DNA of 64,000 bases from Sulfitobacter faviae (GCF_029870955.1 NZ_PGFQ01000001.1:1984001-2048000); one strand, 5' to 3'; positions 10,691 through 20,486 are shown, counted from the first letter of the stretch. Translations and numbers: made by a program. Notes: generated from the letters alone by a model not told the origin.

Positions 10691-11658
10691 GTGCTCAGAA
10701 CGTTGTCATTCATTTGCTTGGCTTTTGGCGCGACCGCCGCCATGGCGCAGGACTTTCCCGTTACCGTCGAACACGCCTTTGGCGAAACCACCATCGAAGA
10801 GCGGCCCGAGCGGGTCGCCTCGGTCGGTTGGGCCAATCACGAAGTGCCCTTGGCGCTTGGCATTGTGCCGGTCGGCTTCGCCCGCGCCTCATGGGGGATG
10901 ACGATGGCGACGGGCTGCTGCCTTGGGTGATCGAACGGCTGGACGCGCTCGACGCCGAAGTGCCAACGCTCTTTGACGAGGGCGACGGTATCGATTTTGA
11001 GGCCGTGGCCAGCACCCAGCCCGATGTGATCCTCGCCGCTTATTCTGGCCTGTCGCAGTCGGACTATGAAACCCTCAGCCGCATTGCCCCGGTCGTCGCC
11101 TACCCCGAAGCGGCATGGACCACGACATGGCGCGAGATGATCCGCCAGAACGCGGCGGGCCTTGGCATGGCCGAAGAGGGCGAGGCGATGGTCGCCGAGA
11201 TCGAAGAGCGGATCGCGACCGCCCGCGCGGCGCATCCCGAACTGGCGGGCAAGACCGGTATGTTCGTGACCCACCTTGACCCGCGTGACCTCAGCACCAT
11301 CGGTTTCTACGCCGCCGCCGACCAGCGGGTGCAATTCCTGACAGACCTCGGCATGGCGACGCCGCAGGCGGTGCGCGAGGCCAGCGAGGCCGGGAAATAT
11401 TCAGGCCGGGTGAGCGCCGAGCGGATCGACCTGTTTGACGATGTAGACGTTGTGGTGACCTATGGCGATCAGGCGCGGTTGGACGAACTGGCCAAAAACC
11501 CGCTGATCGCGCGTTTCCCGGCAGTCGCCCGCGGCTCGGTCGTGCTTTTGGCGAATGACCCGATGGGAACCGCCGCGAACCCGACGCCCTTGTCGATCGA
11601 CTATGTGCTCGACGACTACCTCGCGCGGCTGAGCGCCGCCGCCACGCGCGGCGAATAA
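10691..11658 (+). CDS. Iron-siderophore ABC transporter substrate-binding protein (one apparent frameshift)
   Basis: Reconstructed as 322 aa, starting at GTG 10691 with a signal peptide ending 'AAMAQ'. It is the periplasmic component of a FecB/FepB/FhuD-type importer: '[23 protein letters not shown]' at the N-terminus, '[13 protein letters not shown]' in the middle and the linking long helix typical of cluster-A binding proteins. The G run at 10893-10897 is one base short: restoring it joins '...FARASWG' to '[15 protein letters not shown]...'. Its stop overlaps the start of the first permease gene (ATAATG). I see no clear iron box directly upstream, unlike the TonB receptor downstream. The siderophore type cannot be told. 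Confidence 0.85.
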
Positions 11659-12658
11659 TGCAGGTGCAGCGCCCCCAACGGCTGGCGGGCCTCGCGCTTT
11701 TGCTGGGCCTGCTGCTGCTGATGACCGGCCTGTCGCTGACCGTGGGCGCGCGCGCGGTGCCGTGGGGCGAGATCTGGGCGGGCATGACCGGCCGGATCGA
11801 GACCATCGGCGCGGCGGCGGTCGCGGTGCGGATGCCGCGCACGGCGCTGGCGATCTTGGCGGGCGCGGCGCTTGGTCTTGCAGGCGCGGTGATGCAGGGC
11901 ATCAGCCGCAACCCTTTGGCCGATCCGGGCATTCTGGGCGTCAACGCGGGGCAGCGCTTTTTGTCGTGGTGGGCATCGCTTGGTTCGACATCAGCGGCGC
12001 GCAGAGCTTTCTGTGGCTCGGCATCGCCGGGGCCGGGGTCACGGCGGTTTTCGTCTATCTGATCGGCTCTGCCGGGCAGGGCGGGGCGACGCCGCTCAAG
12101 CTGACCCTTGCGGGCACCGCGACCTCCGTCGCGGTGTCGGCCTTCATCATCGCGGTGGTGCTGCCACGCAATGACATCGCGGGCTCCGTGCAATCTTGGC
12201 AGGTCGGTGGCATCGGCGGCGCGAGTTTCGAGACGCTTTTGCCCGCCTTGCCCTTCGCGCTGGTGGGGCTGGCGCTGAGCCTCGCCTCGGCCCGGGTGCT
12301 TAACGCATTGGCCTTGGGCGAAGAACTAGCCACCGGCCTTGGCCAGAGCGTCGCCTTGGGCCGGGTCATGGCGGCGGCGGGGGCGGTGGTCCTTTGCGGC
12401 ACGGCGACGGCGCTTTGCGGGCCGATCGGCTTTGTCGGACTGGTGGTGCCGCATCTGTGTCGGATGATCGCGGGTGTCGATTACCGGCTGGTGCTGCCGC
12501 TCTCGGCCTTGGCGGGGGCCTCCATGCTGGGGCTGTCGGATGTGCTGGGCCGCGTCATCGCCCGCCCGAATGAGTTGGACGTGGGCATCGTCACGGCCTT
12601 TGTCGGCGCGCCCTTCTTTATCTGGACGGTGCGCAATCACAGGATGCGCGGGCTATGA
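11658..12658 (+). CDS. FecCD-family iron-siderophore permease 1 (one apparent frameshift)
   Basis: Reconstructed as 333 aa, a multi-spanning inner-membrane permease of the BtuC/FecCD family. Family marks include '[25 protein letters not shown]', '[20 protein letters not shown]', '[19 protein letters not shown]' (the ATPase-coupling region) and '[18 protein letters not shown]' at the C-terminus. The frame breaks in the G run at 11948-11951; one added G restores the conserved 'GVNAGAALF' segment exactly at the break. It overlaps the binding-protein gene before it and the second permease after it by 1-4 nt, so the four genes form one operon. The two permeases would form the heterodimeric channel. 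Confidence 0.85.
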
Positions 12659-13683
12659 GCGATGTGACCATCACCGCACCCCGCCGTTTCCGCCCTGCCG
12701 CGACGCGGCGTGTTCAGGTGCTGGTCGCACTGGCCGCGCTCGTTTCTGCGCTTATGCTTCTGACACTGAGCTGCGGGCGTGGTTGCCTGCCGCCGGGCGA
12801 TGTCTGGGCTGCGCTGAGGGGGCGCCGGGGCCAATGCCTCATTCGTGGTGGCCGATTTGCGCCTGCCGCGCGCGGTCATGGGGCTCTTGGCCGGGGCCAG
12901 CTTTGGCTTGGGCGGGGTGGCGTTTCAGATCATGCTGCGCAACCCGCTGGCCAGCCCCGATATCATCGGCATCAGCGCCAGCGCAGGTGCGGCGGCGGTC
13001 TTTGCCATCGTCATTCTGGCCCTCGACGGTTGGCTGGTGTCGCTCGTCGCGGTTGTGGCAGGGCTTGGGGTCGCGGCGATGATCTGGGCGCTGTCCTCGC
13101 GGCGCGGTGCCGCAGGGGCGCGGTTAATTCTGATCGGCATCGGCGTCTCTGCCATGCTCGACAGTGTGACGGCCTATGTGCTGCTCGAAGCGCCTGCATG
13201 GGACCGGGCCGAGGCGATGCGCTGGCTGACCGGCAGCCTCAACGGCATGCAACTCGTCCAAGCGCTGCCCGTGGCCGGGGCACTGTTGGTCTTCGGCGGG
13301 CTCTTGGCCGTTACCGCCCGCGACTTGGAGGTGCTGCGCCTTGGCGATGACACCGCCGAAGCGCTTGGCGTGCGTGCTGACGCCACGCGGCTGCGGGTGA
13401 CACTGGCCGCCGTTGGCCTTGTGGCCATCGCCACGGCAGCGACCGGGCCGATTGCCTTTGTCGCCTTTCTCTCTGGCCCCATCGCGGCGCGGCTTTTGCC
13501 GGGCACGACCGGGTTGCTGTTGGGGGCCGGGCTGGTTGGCGCTTTGCTGGTCATCGCGGGCGATTTCGTGGGGCAGTTCCTGCTGCCCGCCCGCTTGCCC
13601 GTGGGGTCGTCACCGGCGCGGTCGGCGCGCCCTTCCTTTTGTATCTCATCGTTCGCGCCAATAGAAATGGGGGCACCCTATGA
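12655..13683 (+). CDS. FecCD-family iron-siderophore permease 2 (three apparent frameshifts)
   Basis: Reconstructed as 343 aa. Family marks: 'VVADLRLPRAVMGLLAGASFGLGG', 'RNPLASPDIIGISASAGAAAVF', 'GPIAFVAFLSGPIAARL' and a C-terminus 'RLPVGVVTGAVGAPFLLYLIV'. The frame breaks at the G runs 12818-12822, 12827-12830 and 13603-13606, one base missing in each. Only with all three restored does the gene run from its ATG, which overlaps the previous stop, to a TGA overlapping the ATPase start (ATGA at 13680-13683). Each restored junction matches the family consensus, so these are most likely sequence errors. If real, the importer would be dead. Confidence 0.82.
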
Positions 13684-14504
13684 CCCACGACCACCGTCTT
13701 GAAACGCGCGATCTGGGCGCGGGCTATGAAAAGCGCGTGATTTTGGAGGGGGTGACGCTCACCGTCCCGGCGGGGAAGATCACGGCCATCGTGGGCGGGA
13801 ACGCCTCGGGCAAGTCAACGCTTTTGCGAACGCTGGCGCGGATTTTGCAGCCCAAGTCCGGTGCGGTTCTGCTGGATGGCGAAGCGGTGCACCAAATGAA
13901 ATCGCGCAAGCTGGCGCAGGTCATGGGGCTGCTGCCGCAATCGCCCATCGCGCCTGAGGGGATCGCCGTGGCCGATCTGGTCGGGCGCGGGCGGCATCCG
14001 CATCAGGGGCTGTTCTCGCGCTGGTCGGCAGAGGATGACCGCGCCGTGGCCCGCGCGCTGGCCGCGACGGGGACCGAGGAACTGGCCGAGCGCGATCTCG
14101 ACACCCTGTCGGGCGGTCAACGCCAGCGGGTCTGGATCGCCATGGCCCTGGCGCAAGAGACCGATCTGCTGCTGCTGGACGAGCCGACGACTTTTCTGGA
14201 CGTGGCGCATCAGGTCGAGGTGCTGGACCTGCTGGTCGATCTCAACATGGCGCAGGGCACGACGATTGTCATGGTGCTGCATGATCTGAACCTCGCCGCG
14301 CGCTATGCCGATCACCTGATCGCCGTGGGCGATGGCGGCATCCGCGCCGAGGGGCCGCCCGCCGAGGTCCTGACCGAGGAACTGGTGAAAACCGTCTTTG
14401 GCCTGTCGTGCCGTATCGTCAACGATCCGGTCTCGCAGACCCCCTGCATGGTGCCGATTGGGCGTCACAAGATCGGGCCGCCACGCAAGAATGCCGCGGC
14501 CTAA
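13680..14504 (+). CDS. Iron-siderophore ABC transporter ATP-binding protein
   Basis: A 274-aa cytoplasmic ATPase of the FepC/FhuC/FecE type. Walker A is 'GGNASGKSTLLRT' (about residues 38-50), Q-loop 'MGLLPQSP', signature 'LSGGQRQRVWIAMALAQ' (about 141-157), Walker B 'LLLLDEPTTFLDVAHQ' and H-loop 'VMVLHDLNLA'. The 'PTTFLDVAHQ' form is typical of siderophore and B12 importers. It is the last gene of the four-gene transport operon, overlapping the second permease by 4 nt. An iron-responsive operator follows directly, before the TonB receptor. Confidence 0.93.
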   Translation: MTHDHRLETRDLGAGYEKRVILEGVTLTVPAGKITAIVGGNASGKSTLLRTLARILQPKSGAVLLDGEAVHQMKSRKLAQVMGLLPQSPIAPEGIAVADLVGRGRHPHQGLFSRWSAEDDRAVARALAATGTEELAERDLDTLSGGQRQRVWIAMALAQETDLLLLDEPTTFLDVAHQVEVLDLLVDLNMAQGTTIVMVLHDLNLAARYADHLIAVGDGGIRAEGPPAEVLTEELVKTVFGLSCRIVNDPVSQTPCMVPIGRHKIGPPRKNAAA

Positions 14505-14510
14505 AAATAA

Positions 14511-14527
14511 CTGACTAATTTAGTCAG
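14511..14527. promoter_or_regulatory. Iron-responsive operator (IRO, RirA-type box)
   Basis: A perfect inverted repeat CTGACTAA-T-TTAGTCAG contains TGA-N9-TCA, the iron-responsive operator described for RirA regulators of alphaproteobacteria. It lies between the transporter ATPase gene and the TonB receptor ATG (76 nt downstream), in promoter position for the receptor. Repression under iron sufficiency is inferred from the family. Confidence 0.8.
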
Positions 14528-14602
14528 ATTGACTCTGGTCTCCTCCGTATCATAGGGGTAAGGGAATCCCGACTGATTCACTAGGTTATTACGGAGACCG
14601 CC

Positions 14603-16699
14603 ATGTCCTCTTCCAAACTCATCCCTTTGCAACTGGGGCGCGGCTCTCTCAAGACGGCGCTTTTGTGCTGTACGGCGCTGGTGCCGGGCACGCTTTACGC
14701 ACAAGAGGCCTACCAGTTGGATGACGTGATCCTCGAAGCCGAGGCGCAGACTTCGGGCGCGGCGGATGCCGAAACGGTTGTCGCCAGCGAGATCAGCAGC
14801 GGCGGCAAACTGTCGGGTGAGATCATCGACATCCCGGCCAGCGTCTCGGTCATCACCAGCCGCGAGATCGAAGCCCGCGGTGCGGATAGCGTGGAGCAGG
14901 TGTTGAACTACACCGCCGGTGCGAACACCGACAGCTATGGCGCGGATGACCGGTTCGACTATTTCATCCTGCGCGGGTTCGAAGCCTATACCTACCGCGA
15001 TGGGCTGACCCTGGGTGCGAACTTTGGCGCCGTCCGCGAAGAGCCTTTCGCCTATGAGCGCGTCGAAGTGATCCGCGGCGCGTCGTCGTCGACCTTCGGC
15101 CTCTCCGATCCCGGCGGCTCGGTCAACTATGTCAGCAAACGCCCCCGTGACGAACGTTTTGGCAGTGTCTACACCTCGGTCGACTCCTATGGCAGCTTGG
15201 AAACCGGTGTGGATTTCGGCGACAAGCTGGATGAGGAAGGCACGCTCAGCTACCGTTTCACCGGCCTGCTGCGCAATGGCGAGCTTGAGTATCCCTATTC
15301 CGAGAACGATGAGGTTTTCGCGATGGGTGGCCTGACATGGCGCCCCTCCGATGCGTCGGAACTGACCGTGATCGTCGACCACCTTGACCGCGACTCCGTG
15401 CCCGGCAGCGGCGGTTTCCCGGCGGGCGGCGATTTTGACCGCAGCGATGTGTTCTACGGCGAGCCTGACTATAACTACCGCGGCACCGAGCGGACGACCG
15501 TCTCTGTTCTGGGCGCGCATGACTTTGGCAACGGGCTGAGCTTTGGCGGCACCCTGCGCTACAGCGACAGCGCCGATGACTTCGGCTATGCCTATGTCAG
15601 CGACTATACGCCGGATGACGACACCGTGGATCGCGCGTTCTTTGGCAGCGATGGCACCAGCGAGAGCATGATCTCCGACCTGCATCTGACCTATGAAGGA
15701 TTCTTTGGCGGGGCGGCCAGCACCACCACGGCGGGCGTCGAATTCTCGTGGTCCGACGAATCCGACCAGCGCTTCTACGGCGCGGCGCCTTCGGTTGACC
15801 GTGATGATCCGACCTATACGGGCCGTCCGACCAGCGTGCCGATGTATGCCGATCTCGATACCGAGACGGAAGGCAAAGCGATCTACGCTCAGCAAGAGCT
15901 GAACTGGAACGAGCGTTTCATCGCCTCCTTCGGGCTACGTCACGACTGGATCGACGTGACAGAGACCAACAACCTTGCCGGCACGGTGCAGACCAACGAC
16001 ATCAGCGAGACGACAGGCCGCCTGGGTCTGACCTATAAGATCAAACCCAACCTCTCGGTCTTTGGGAACTACGCACAGTCGGTCGTGCCCGCAGGCTTTG
16101 GCGTCGAGCCGGAAGAGGGCGAGCAGTTCGAGCTGGGCACCAAATGGCAGCCTATGGGGACCAACGCGCTGTTGACGGCCTCGGTCTATGACCTGTCGAA
16201 AAGCAACATCACCCGCACCAATCCCGCGACCAACCTGCCGGAAACCATCGGTGAGATCGGCGTGCGCGGCATTGATCTGGAAGCCAAGGCCGAGATGGGC
16301 GCCTATACCCTCACCGCCGCCTACAGCTATCTGGATGCCGAGATCAAAGAGAACGGCACCGCGGGCAATGTCGGCAACCGCCCCGGTCTGGTGCCTGAAA
16401 ACGTCGCTTCGATCTGGGCCAGCCGGACTTGGGAAAACCTTGGCCGTGGTGATCTGACAGTCGGTTTGGGCGCGCGGTTTAACAGCGGCTACTACTATAG
16501 CGACAGCAACACCACGGGTGAGACCGGCAGCTTTGTCGTGGTCGACGCCGCGGTCAGCTATGATCTGTCCGAGCAGACTACCCTGTCGGCCAATGTCACC
16601 AACCTGTTCGACGAAAAGCACACCTCCTTCGGCGGTTTCTACGCTGACTTCTACAGCCCCGGCCGTGAAGTCACCGTGAAGCTGGCCCATAGCTGGTGA
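14603..16699 (+). CDS. TonB-dependent siderophore receptor
   Basis: A 698-aa outer-membrane receptor with a signal peptide (about 1-33, ending 'GTLYAQ'). The plug domain spans about 70-180, with 'DIPASVSVITSREIEARGADSVEQVL', 'FILRGFEAYTYRDGL', 'ERVEVIRGASSSTFGLSDPGG' and 'VNYVSKRP'. The 22-strand barrel follows and ends in an aromatic residue ('TVKLAHSW'), as outer-membrane barrels do. The plug motifs place it with ferric-siderophore receptors of the FhuA/FoxA/FpvA class rather than haem or B12 receptors. Length is normal and the frame is intact. A GGAG ribosome site precedes the ATG, and the RirA-type box lies 76 nt upstream. Confidence 0.92.
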   Translation: MSSSKLIPLQLGRGSLKTALLCCTALVPGTLYAQEAYQLDDVILEAEAQTSGAADAETVVASEISSGGKLSGEIIDIPASVSVITSREIEARGADSVEQVLNYTAGANTDSYGADDRFDYFILRGFEAYTYRDGLTLGANFGAVREEPFAYERVEVIRGASSSTFGLSDPGGSVNYVSKRPRDERFGSVYTSVDSYGSLETGVDFGDKLDEEGTLSYRFTGLLRNGELEYPYSENDEVFAMGGLTWRPSDASELTVIVDHLDRDSVPGSGGFPAGGDFDRSDVFYGEPDYNYRGTERTTVSVLGAHDFGNGLSFGGTLRYSDSADDFGYAYVSDYTPDDDTVDRAFFGSDGTSESMISDLHLTYEGFFGGAASTTTAGVEFSWSDESDQRFYGAAPSVDRDDPTYTGRPTSVPMYADLDTETEGKAIYAQQELNWNERFIASFGLRHDWIDVTETNNLAGTVQTNDISETTGRLGLTYKIKPNLSVFGNYAQSVVPAGFGVEPEEGEQFELGTKWQPMGTNALLTASVYDLSKSNITRTNPATNLPETIGEIGVRGIDLEAKAEMGAYTLTAAYSYLDAEIKENGTAGNVGNRPGLVPENVASIWASRTWENLGRGDLTVGLGARFNSGYYYSDSNTTGETGSFVVVDAAVSYDLSEQTTLSANVTNLFDEKHTSFGGFYADFYSPGREVTVKLAHSW

Positions 16700-16705
16700 G
16701 CCTAG

Positions 16706-16740
16706 AGCGCGGCACTCCCCTCGTGTGCCGCGCTTTCTTT
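16706..16740 (+). terminator. Rho-independent terminator after the TonB receptor gene
   Basis: A perfect 10-bp stem AGCGCGGCAC/GTGCCGCGCT (16706-16715 and 16725-16734) has a 9-nt loop and is followed by TTCTTTT. It begins 7 nt after the receptor stop and lies before the SIP gene, so SIP expression depends on read-through or its own promoter. Confidence 0.8.
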
Positions 16741-16759
16741 TGACCGGGAGGAGCCACGG

Positions 16760-17803
16760 ATGACCATCGCCAAAGCCAAGACCACCATCCCCATGGATGC
16801 CCCGCAGGAGATGCTCTCGCAAATCCTGTCGCATCTTGTCGATGATCACGGCATGGCGTTTCGCGCCAAGGGGCCGACGGGTCATGTGTTTGAGCAAGAC
16901 GGCTACCGGGTGGAATTCGATCTTTGCCCGCGTGGGCTGGAGGTCAGCCTGCAAGCTCCCGGCGAAAACGCCATGCAATTCTCGAAAGAGGGCATGGTCC
17001 ATCATGTGGCGGAGTTTGACCCCGCGCTGGCCGATCGCATCCGCTGGCAGGGAGTGGCGCAAGAGGCCGGAGAGACGCCGCAGAACTTCCGCTTGTTGGA
17101 GGTGCTGAACAGCGAAATCCTCTTCGAAGGGATGCAGCGCGTCACCCTGCATTACCCGGATATTGCCGAGCTTGCCCCGCAGGGCATCCATCTGCGCCTG
17201 ATCCTGCCGCGCGATGCCAGCCGCACGCCGGTCTGGCCGGTGATGGGCGCCAATGGCGCGCCGGTTTGGCCCAAGGGTGCGGATGAGTTGCACGCCCGCT
17301 ATGTCACGCTCAAGAACATACGCCTTGAGCGCGAAGAGGTCGATATCGACGTGGTCCGCCACGGCTCGGGCCTGATCTCGCAATGGGCGCAGAACGCCCA
17401 TGCCGGGCAACGGATCGGTGCGATGGGGCCGGTGGGCATCAGCGCCTTGCCGAAAGCCTCTTCCTATTTCCTCGCCGCCGATGGCACGGGGCTGCCCGCC
17501 GTAGCGCAGCTTTTGGCGCGGCTGCCGGAAGATGCGGTGGGCGATGTGGTGGCGGCCCTGCCGCGCGGCGTGTCGTATCGCGACTACCTGCCCAAGACCA
17601 AGCTGCGCGTCCATGCCCTGCCGCCCGCCACCTTCGAGGCCGAAGTGCTTGGCCATGCGCAGGCGCTGACGGATGACGGTTTAGGCTATGCCTTTTTCGC
17701 CGGGGAGTTCCAGAACGCGCAGCAATTGCGCGGGCATTTCAAAACCCAGCTCGGCATGGATAAAACCCGCCAGATTTGCACCGCCTACTGGCGGCGGGGC
17801 TAA
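16760..17803 (+). CDS. Siderophore-interacting protein with N-terminal DUF2218
   Basis: A 347-aa cytoplasmic protein. Residues about 10-95 match the DUF2218 pattern ('MLSQILSHLVDDHGM', 'VEFDLCPRGLEVSLQA'), and residues about 105-345 a SIP/ViuB-type flavin reductase: FAD-binding 'LHARYVTLKNIRLE', 'VDIDVVRHGSGLISQWAQNAHAGQRIG' and a C-terminal NAD(P)H-binding half ending 'TAYWRRG'. SIP enzymes reduce ferric siderophores to release iron in the cytoplasm. This agrees with the importer and receptor genes just upstream. GGAGGAG lies about 10 nt before the ATG. The DUF2218-SIP fusion is known in proteobacteria; the added domain's job is unclear. Confidence 0.88.
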   Translation: MTIAKAKTTIPMDAPQEMLSQILSHLVDDHGMAFRAKGPTGHVFEQDGYRVEFDLCPRGLEVSLQAPGENAMQFSKEGMVHHVAEFDPALADRIRWQGVAQEAGETPQNFRLLEVLNSEILFEGMQRVTLHYPDIAELAPQGIHLRLILPRDASRTPVWPVMGANGAPVWPKGADELHARYVTLKNIRLEREEVDIDVVRHGSGLISQWAQNAHAGQRIGAMGPVGISALPKASSYFLAADGTGLPAVAQLLARLPEDAVGDVVAALPRGVSYRDYLPKTKLRVHALPPATFEAEVLGHAQALTDDGLGYAFFAGEFQNAQQLRGHFKTQLGMDKTRQICTAYWRRG

Positions 17804-17810
17804 GCGCGCC

Positions 17811-18748
17811 CTAGCGCCACGGCCCCGCGTCGCGGCGTCTGCCGGTTTTCGGGATGCGGCTGCTGCTGATGGTCGCGCTGCTGGTGGGGCGCGGGCTTTC
17901 GGCGCGCCCTCGCGCGGCGTTGGGTGTCATCGCACGCAGAGCTGCGATGCGGTTCTCCGTCGCCGGGTGGGTGGCGAAAAGACTGTCATGTTTATGTGCG
18001 TGTAGCGGGTTGATGATGAACATATGCGCCGTGGCCGGGTTGCGCTCTGCCGCGTGATTGTCGATCCGCGCAGCCCCCATGGCGATCTTTTCAAGCGCGG
18101 AGGCGAGCCAGAGCGGATGGCCGCAGATCTCGGCCCCCGCCTTATCGGCGGCATATTCCCGCGTCCGACTGATCGCCATCTGCACCAGCGCGGCGGCCAT
18201 GGGGGCGAGGAACATCATCATCAACGTCCCGATCATCCCCATCCGCTCACGCGCGCCGCCGAAGAACAGCGCGAAATTCGCCAGCATCGAAATCGCACCG
18301 GCGAAAGTGGCCGTCACGGTCATGATGGCCGTGTCATGGTTGCGGATATGGGCCAGCTCATGTGCGATGACGCCCGCCAGTTCCTCGCGGCTGAGGCTTT
18401 GCATCAGCCCTTTGGTCACCGCCACGGCAGCATTGGCCGGATTGCGCCCGGTGGCGAAGGCGTTGGGCTGGGGCGTGTCGATCAGATAGACCTTGGGCTC
18501 AGGCAGACCCGCATTCCGCGCAAGCTCTGCCGTCATGGCGTAGAGCCCGCGCGGTCTCCCGGCGAGACGGGCTGCGCATTGTGCATCTTGAGCACCATGC
18601 GGTCGGAGTTCCACCAGGTGAAGGCGTTCATCCCCGCCGCCACCACCAGCGCGATCAGCGCACCGCCCGATCCGCCGATCAGATAGCCGACCCCCATGAA
18701 AAGCGCGGTCATCGCCGCCATCAGCATCGCTGTCTTTACATAGCCCAT
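17811..18748 (-). CDS. htpX: HtpX-like M48 metalloprotease (one apparent frameshift)
   Basis: Reconstructed as 312 aa. Two N-terminal TM segments ('[20 protein letters not shown]', '[15 protein letters not shown]') are followed by the M48 zinc motif HELAH in '[15 protein letters not shown]' (about residue 140), two further TM segments and the third zinc ligand Glu in '[12 protein letters not shown]'. HtpX degrades misfolded inner-membrane proteins. The frame breaks at the C run 18546-18548 (G in the coding strand); one base restores '...[15 protein letters not shown]'. The ATG at 18748 begins 'MGYVKTAM', typical of the family. The C-terminal tail of about 35 residues is unusual and poorly conserved. 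The gene is convergent with the SIP gene, 7 nt apart. Confidence 0.88.
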
Positions 18749-18844
18749 CTTGGTCTCTCGCGGTTGTCCTTTGCAAAGAGATATGGGGCAGGTTCGGCGC
18801 GGTGCAAGGCAGGCCGAGCGGGCAGGGTCGGTCGCTTCGTCGGT

Positions 18845-19501
18845 TTACGCCTGCTCTCTGGCTTTCAGCCGCAGGAAGCTGTCCTCTCCGGCCAGAACGT
18901 AGCGCAGCAGCAAAAGCTCGACCTTGGCCGCGTCGCGGGCAGTAAAGGCGCGCAACATGTCGCGCTGCAATTCCACAAGGGTTTCATGCGCGACCGCGTC
19001 GCGCAGCGTGGCCATGCGAACGGCCTGAATTTGGGCCATGTAGCGCAGGATCGTGTCCCGCAACTCGATGTTGGGCACCGCCATGATCCAAGTGCGGCGG
19101 ATGTCTTCGGACGCGGCATAGAGGCTTTCGATATCGCCGGTTTCCAACGTGCGCTCGGATTGTTCCACCGCGCGGGTCAGGGTGGCGATGTCCTCATCGG
19201 TCAGCTGGTTGGTGGCCAGCGCTGCGGCGCGCGGCTCCAGCAGGCGGCGCAACTCGAAAATCTCGCAAATCTGGCGCATCGACAGGTTGGGCAGGGTGAA
19301 GCCCCGCGTCGTGCTGTCGAGGTAGCCTTCATGCGACAGGCGCATTAGCGCATCGCGCACCGGCATCCGCGAGACGTTGAACTCTTCGGCGACGGCGGTG
19401 TCGACAAAGCGGTCGCCATGGCTGATCTCGCCCCGCTGAATGCGCCCGAGGAAGATGTCGTAAATCTGATCTTTCATGTGGCGCTTGGCTGAGCGGGGCA
19501 T
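18845..19501 (-). CDS. GntR-family transcriptional regulator (FCD/FadR subfamily)
   Basis: A 218-aa regulator with an N-terminal winged helix (about residues 10-75: '[40 protein letters not shown]' spans it) and a C-terminal helical FCD ligand-binding domain (about 85-210) with '[17 protein letters not shown]', '[10 protein letters not shown]' and metal- or ligand-facing residues near 'LVELQRDML'. It is divergent from an amino-acid ABC transporter and a PLP enzyme, which it probably controls through the palindromes in the shared 172-nt spacer. The effector is unknown but is likely the transported amino acid or a breakdown product. Confidence 0.9.
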   Translation of the reverse strand: MPRSAKRHMKDQIYDIFLGRIQRGEISHGDRFVDTAVAEEFNVSRMPVRDALMRLSHEGYLDSTTRGFTLPNLSMRQICEIFELRRLLEPRAAALATNQLTDEDIATLTRAVEQSERTLETGDIESLYAASEDIRRTWIMAVPNIELRDTILRYMAQIQAVRMATLRDAVAHETLVELQRDMLRAFTARDAAKVELLLLRYVLAGEDSFLRLKAREQA

Positions 19502-19517
19502 TCCGACCTCTCTGAAA

Positions 19518-19612
19518 AGTATGCGATTGCAGGCCGAGCATGCGCAAGAAATACGCTTATGGCTAGGTATAAGTTTGCATACTTGTAAAATTCAATTGAA
19601 TTCGTATACGAA
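19518..19612. promoter_or_regulatory. Candidate GntR operator region with palindromes
   Basis: The spacer between the GntR gene and the transporter holds a perfect 12-bp palindrome TTCGTATACGAA (19601-19612) and a perfect 14-bp palindrome AATTCAATTGAATT (19589-19602). It also has further GTATRC-like half-sites at 19519-19524 (GTATGC) and 19577-19582 (GCATAC). A GTATAC core is common in FadR-subfamily GntR sites. The region is much richer in A+T than its surroundings, as a divergent promoter would be. Confidence 0.6.
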
Positions 19613-19673
19613 AGCTGGCAGCCAATAGGGGGAAGCTTGCCGCGCTGCGCGGGGTGTTCACAGGGAGTAAAAC

Positions 19674-20483
19674 ATGAATCTGAAAAATAATCTGATCGTT
19701 GGCCTCACCGTCGCGGCGCTGACGACAATGTCGGGCGTCTCTGCCATGGCGCAGGATGTGCTGAAAATCGGCTCTTACCCGGCGAACCCGCCGTGGGAGT
19801 TCAAGAACGAAGCGGGCACCTTCGAGGGGTTCGAGGTCGACATCATCAATGAGGTCGCCGCCCGGCTCGGCAAGACGACCGAAATCAGCGGCTACGACTT
19901 CCGCGCGCTTTTCGTGGCCACCGCCTCTGGCCGGGTGGATGCGGTGATTTCCTCGCTCACCATCACCGATGAACGGCTTGAAGCGCAGTCTTTCACGCAG
20001 CCCTATTTCTCGGGCGCATTGGGGGTCGGCACCAAGACCGACGCCGGGATTGCCGATCTCGACGGGCTGGAGGGCAAACGCATCGGTTCCATCGCCACAT
20101 CCTTCCCAGAGAACTGGTTGAAAGAGCGGGAGGGTGAGCTCGGCTATAAATCCTATTCCAGCTATGACACCACCGCCAATATGCTGACCGATCTGCGCAG
20201 TGGCCGGATCGATGCGGCGGTGAACGATATCGTCAGCCTGCGCTACGCCTTTGCCCAGCCGACGATGCAGGGCTTGCAGGTCTCGGTCGAGATTCCGACG
20301 GGCGATAAATTCGCGATTATGATGCCCAAGGGCTCTGAGCATCTGGAGGCGGTCAACGATGCGATCTCTTCAATGAAAGAGGACGGCACCATGGCGGCGC
20401 TCTATGAGAAATGGCTCGGCGTGGCCCCTGCCGAAGGCAGCCTTGCGGTGACCCCGCTGCCGGTGCCCACCTCGGCTGACTGA
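19674..20483 (+). CDS. Polar amino-acid ABC transporter substrate-binding protein
   Basis: A 269-aa periplasmic binding protein of family 3 (bacterial extracellular solute-binding). The signal peptide ends 'SAMAQD' (about residue 26). Family marks are 'LKIGSYPANPPWEFK', 'FEGFEVDIINEVAARLGK', 'DAVISSLTITDERL' and 'DFRALFVATASGRVD', with the two lobes closing at 'IGSIATSFPENW'. GGGAGT precedes the ATG. A 17-bp hairpin just after the stop probably protects its mRNA, so this gene is made in excess over the permease. The ligand cannot be told from sequence; the divergent GntR regulator and following PLP enzyme suggest catabolic uptake of an amino acid or an amino-acid-like compound. Confidence 0.9.
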   Translation: MNLKNNLIVGLTVAALTTMSGVSAMAQDVLKIGSYPANPPWEFKNEAGTFEGFEVDIINEVAARLGKTTEISGYDFRALFVATASGRVDAVISSLTITDERLEAQSFTQPYFSGALGVGTKTDAGIADLDGLEGKRIGSIATSFPENWLKEREGELGYKSYSSYDTTANMLTDLRSGRIDAAVNDIVSLRYAFAQPTMQGLQVSVEIPTGDKFAIMMPKGSEHLEAVNDAISSMKEDGTMAALYEKWLGVAPAEGSLAVTPLPVPTSAD

Positions 20484-20486
20484 TAC

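Noticed and set aside
10691..13683. Decayed (pseudogene) siderophore importer.
   Set aside because: All breaks are one-base losses in G runs and every junction is family-typical once restored; no other damage such as large deletions or scattered stops.
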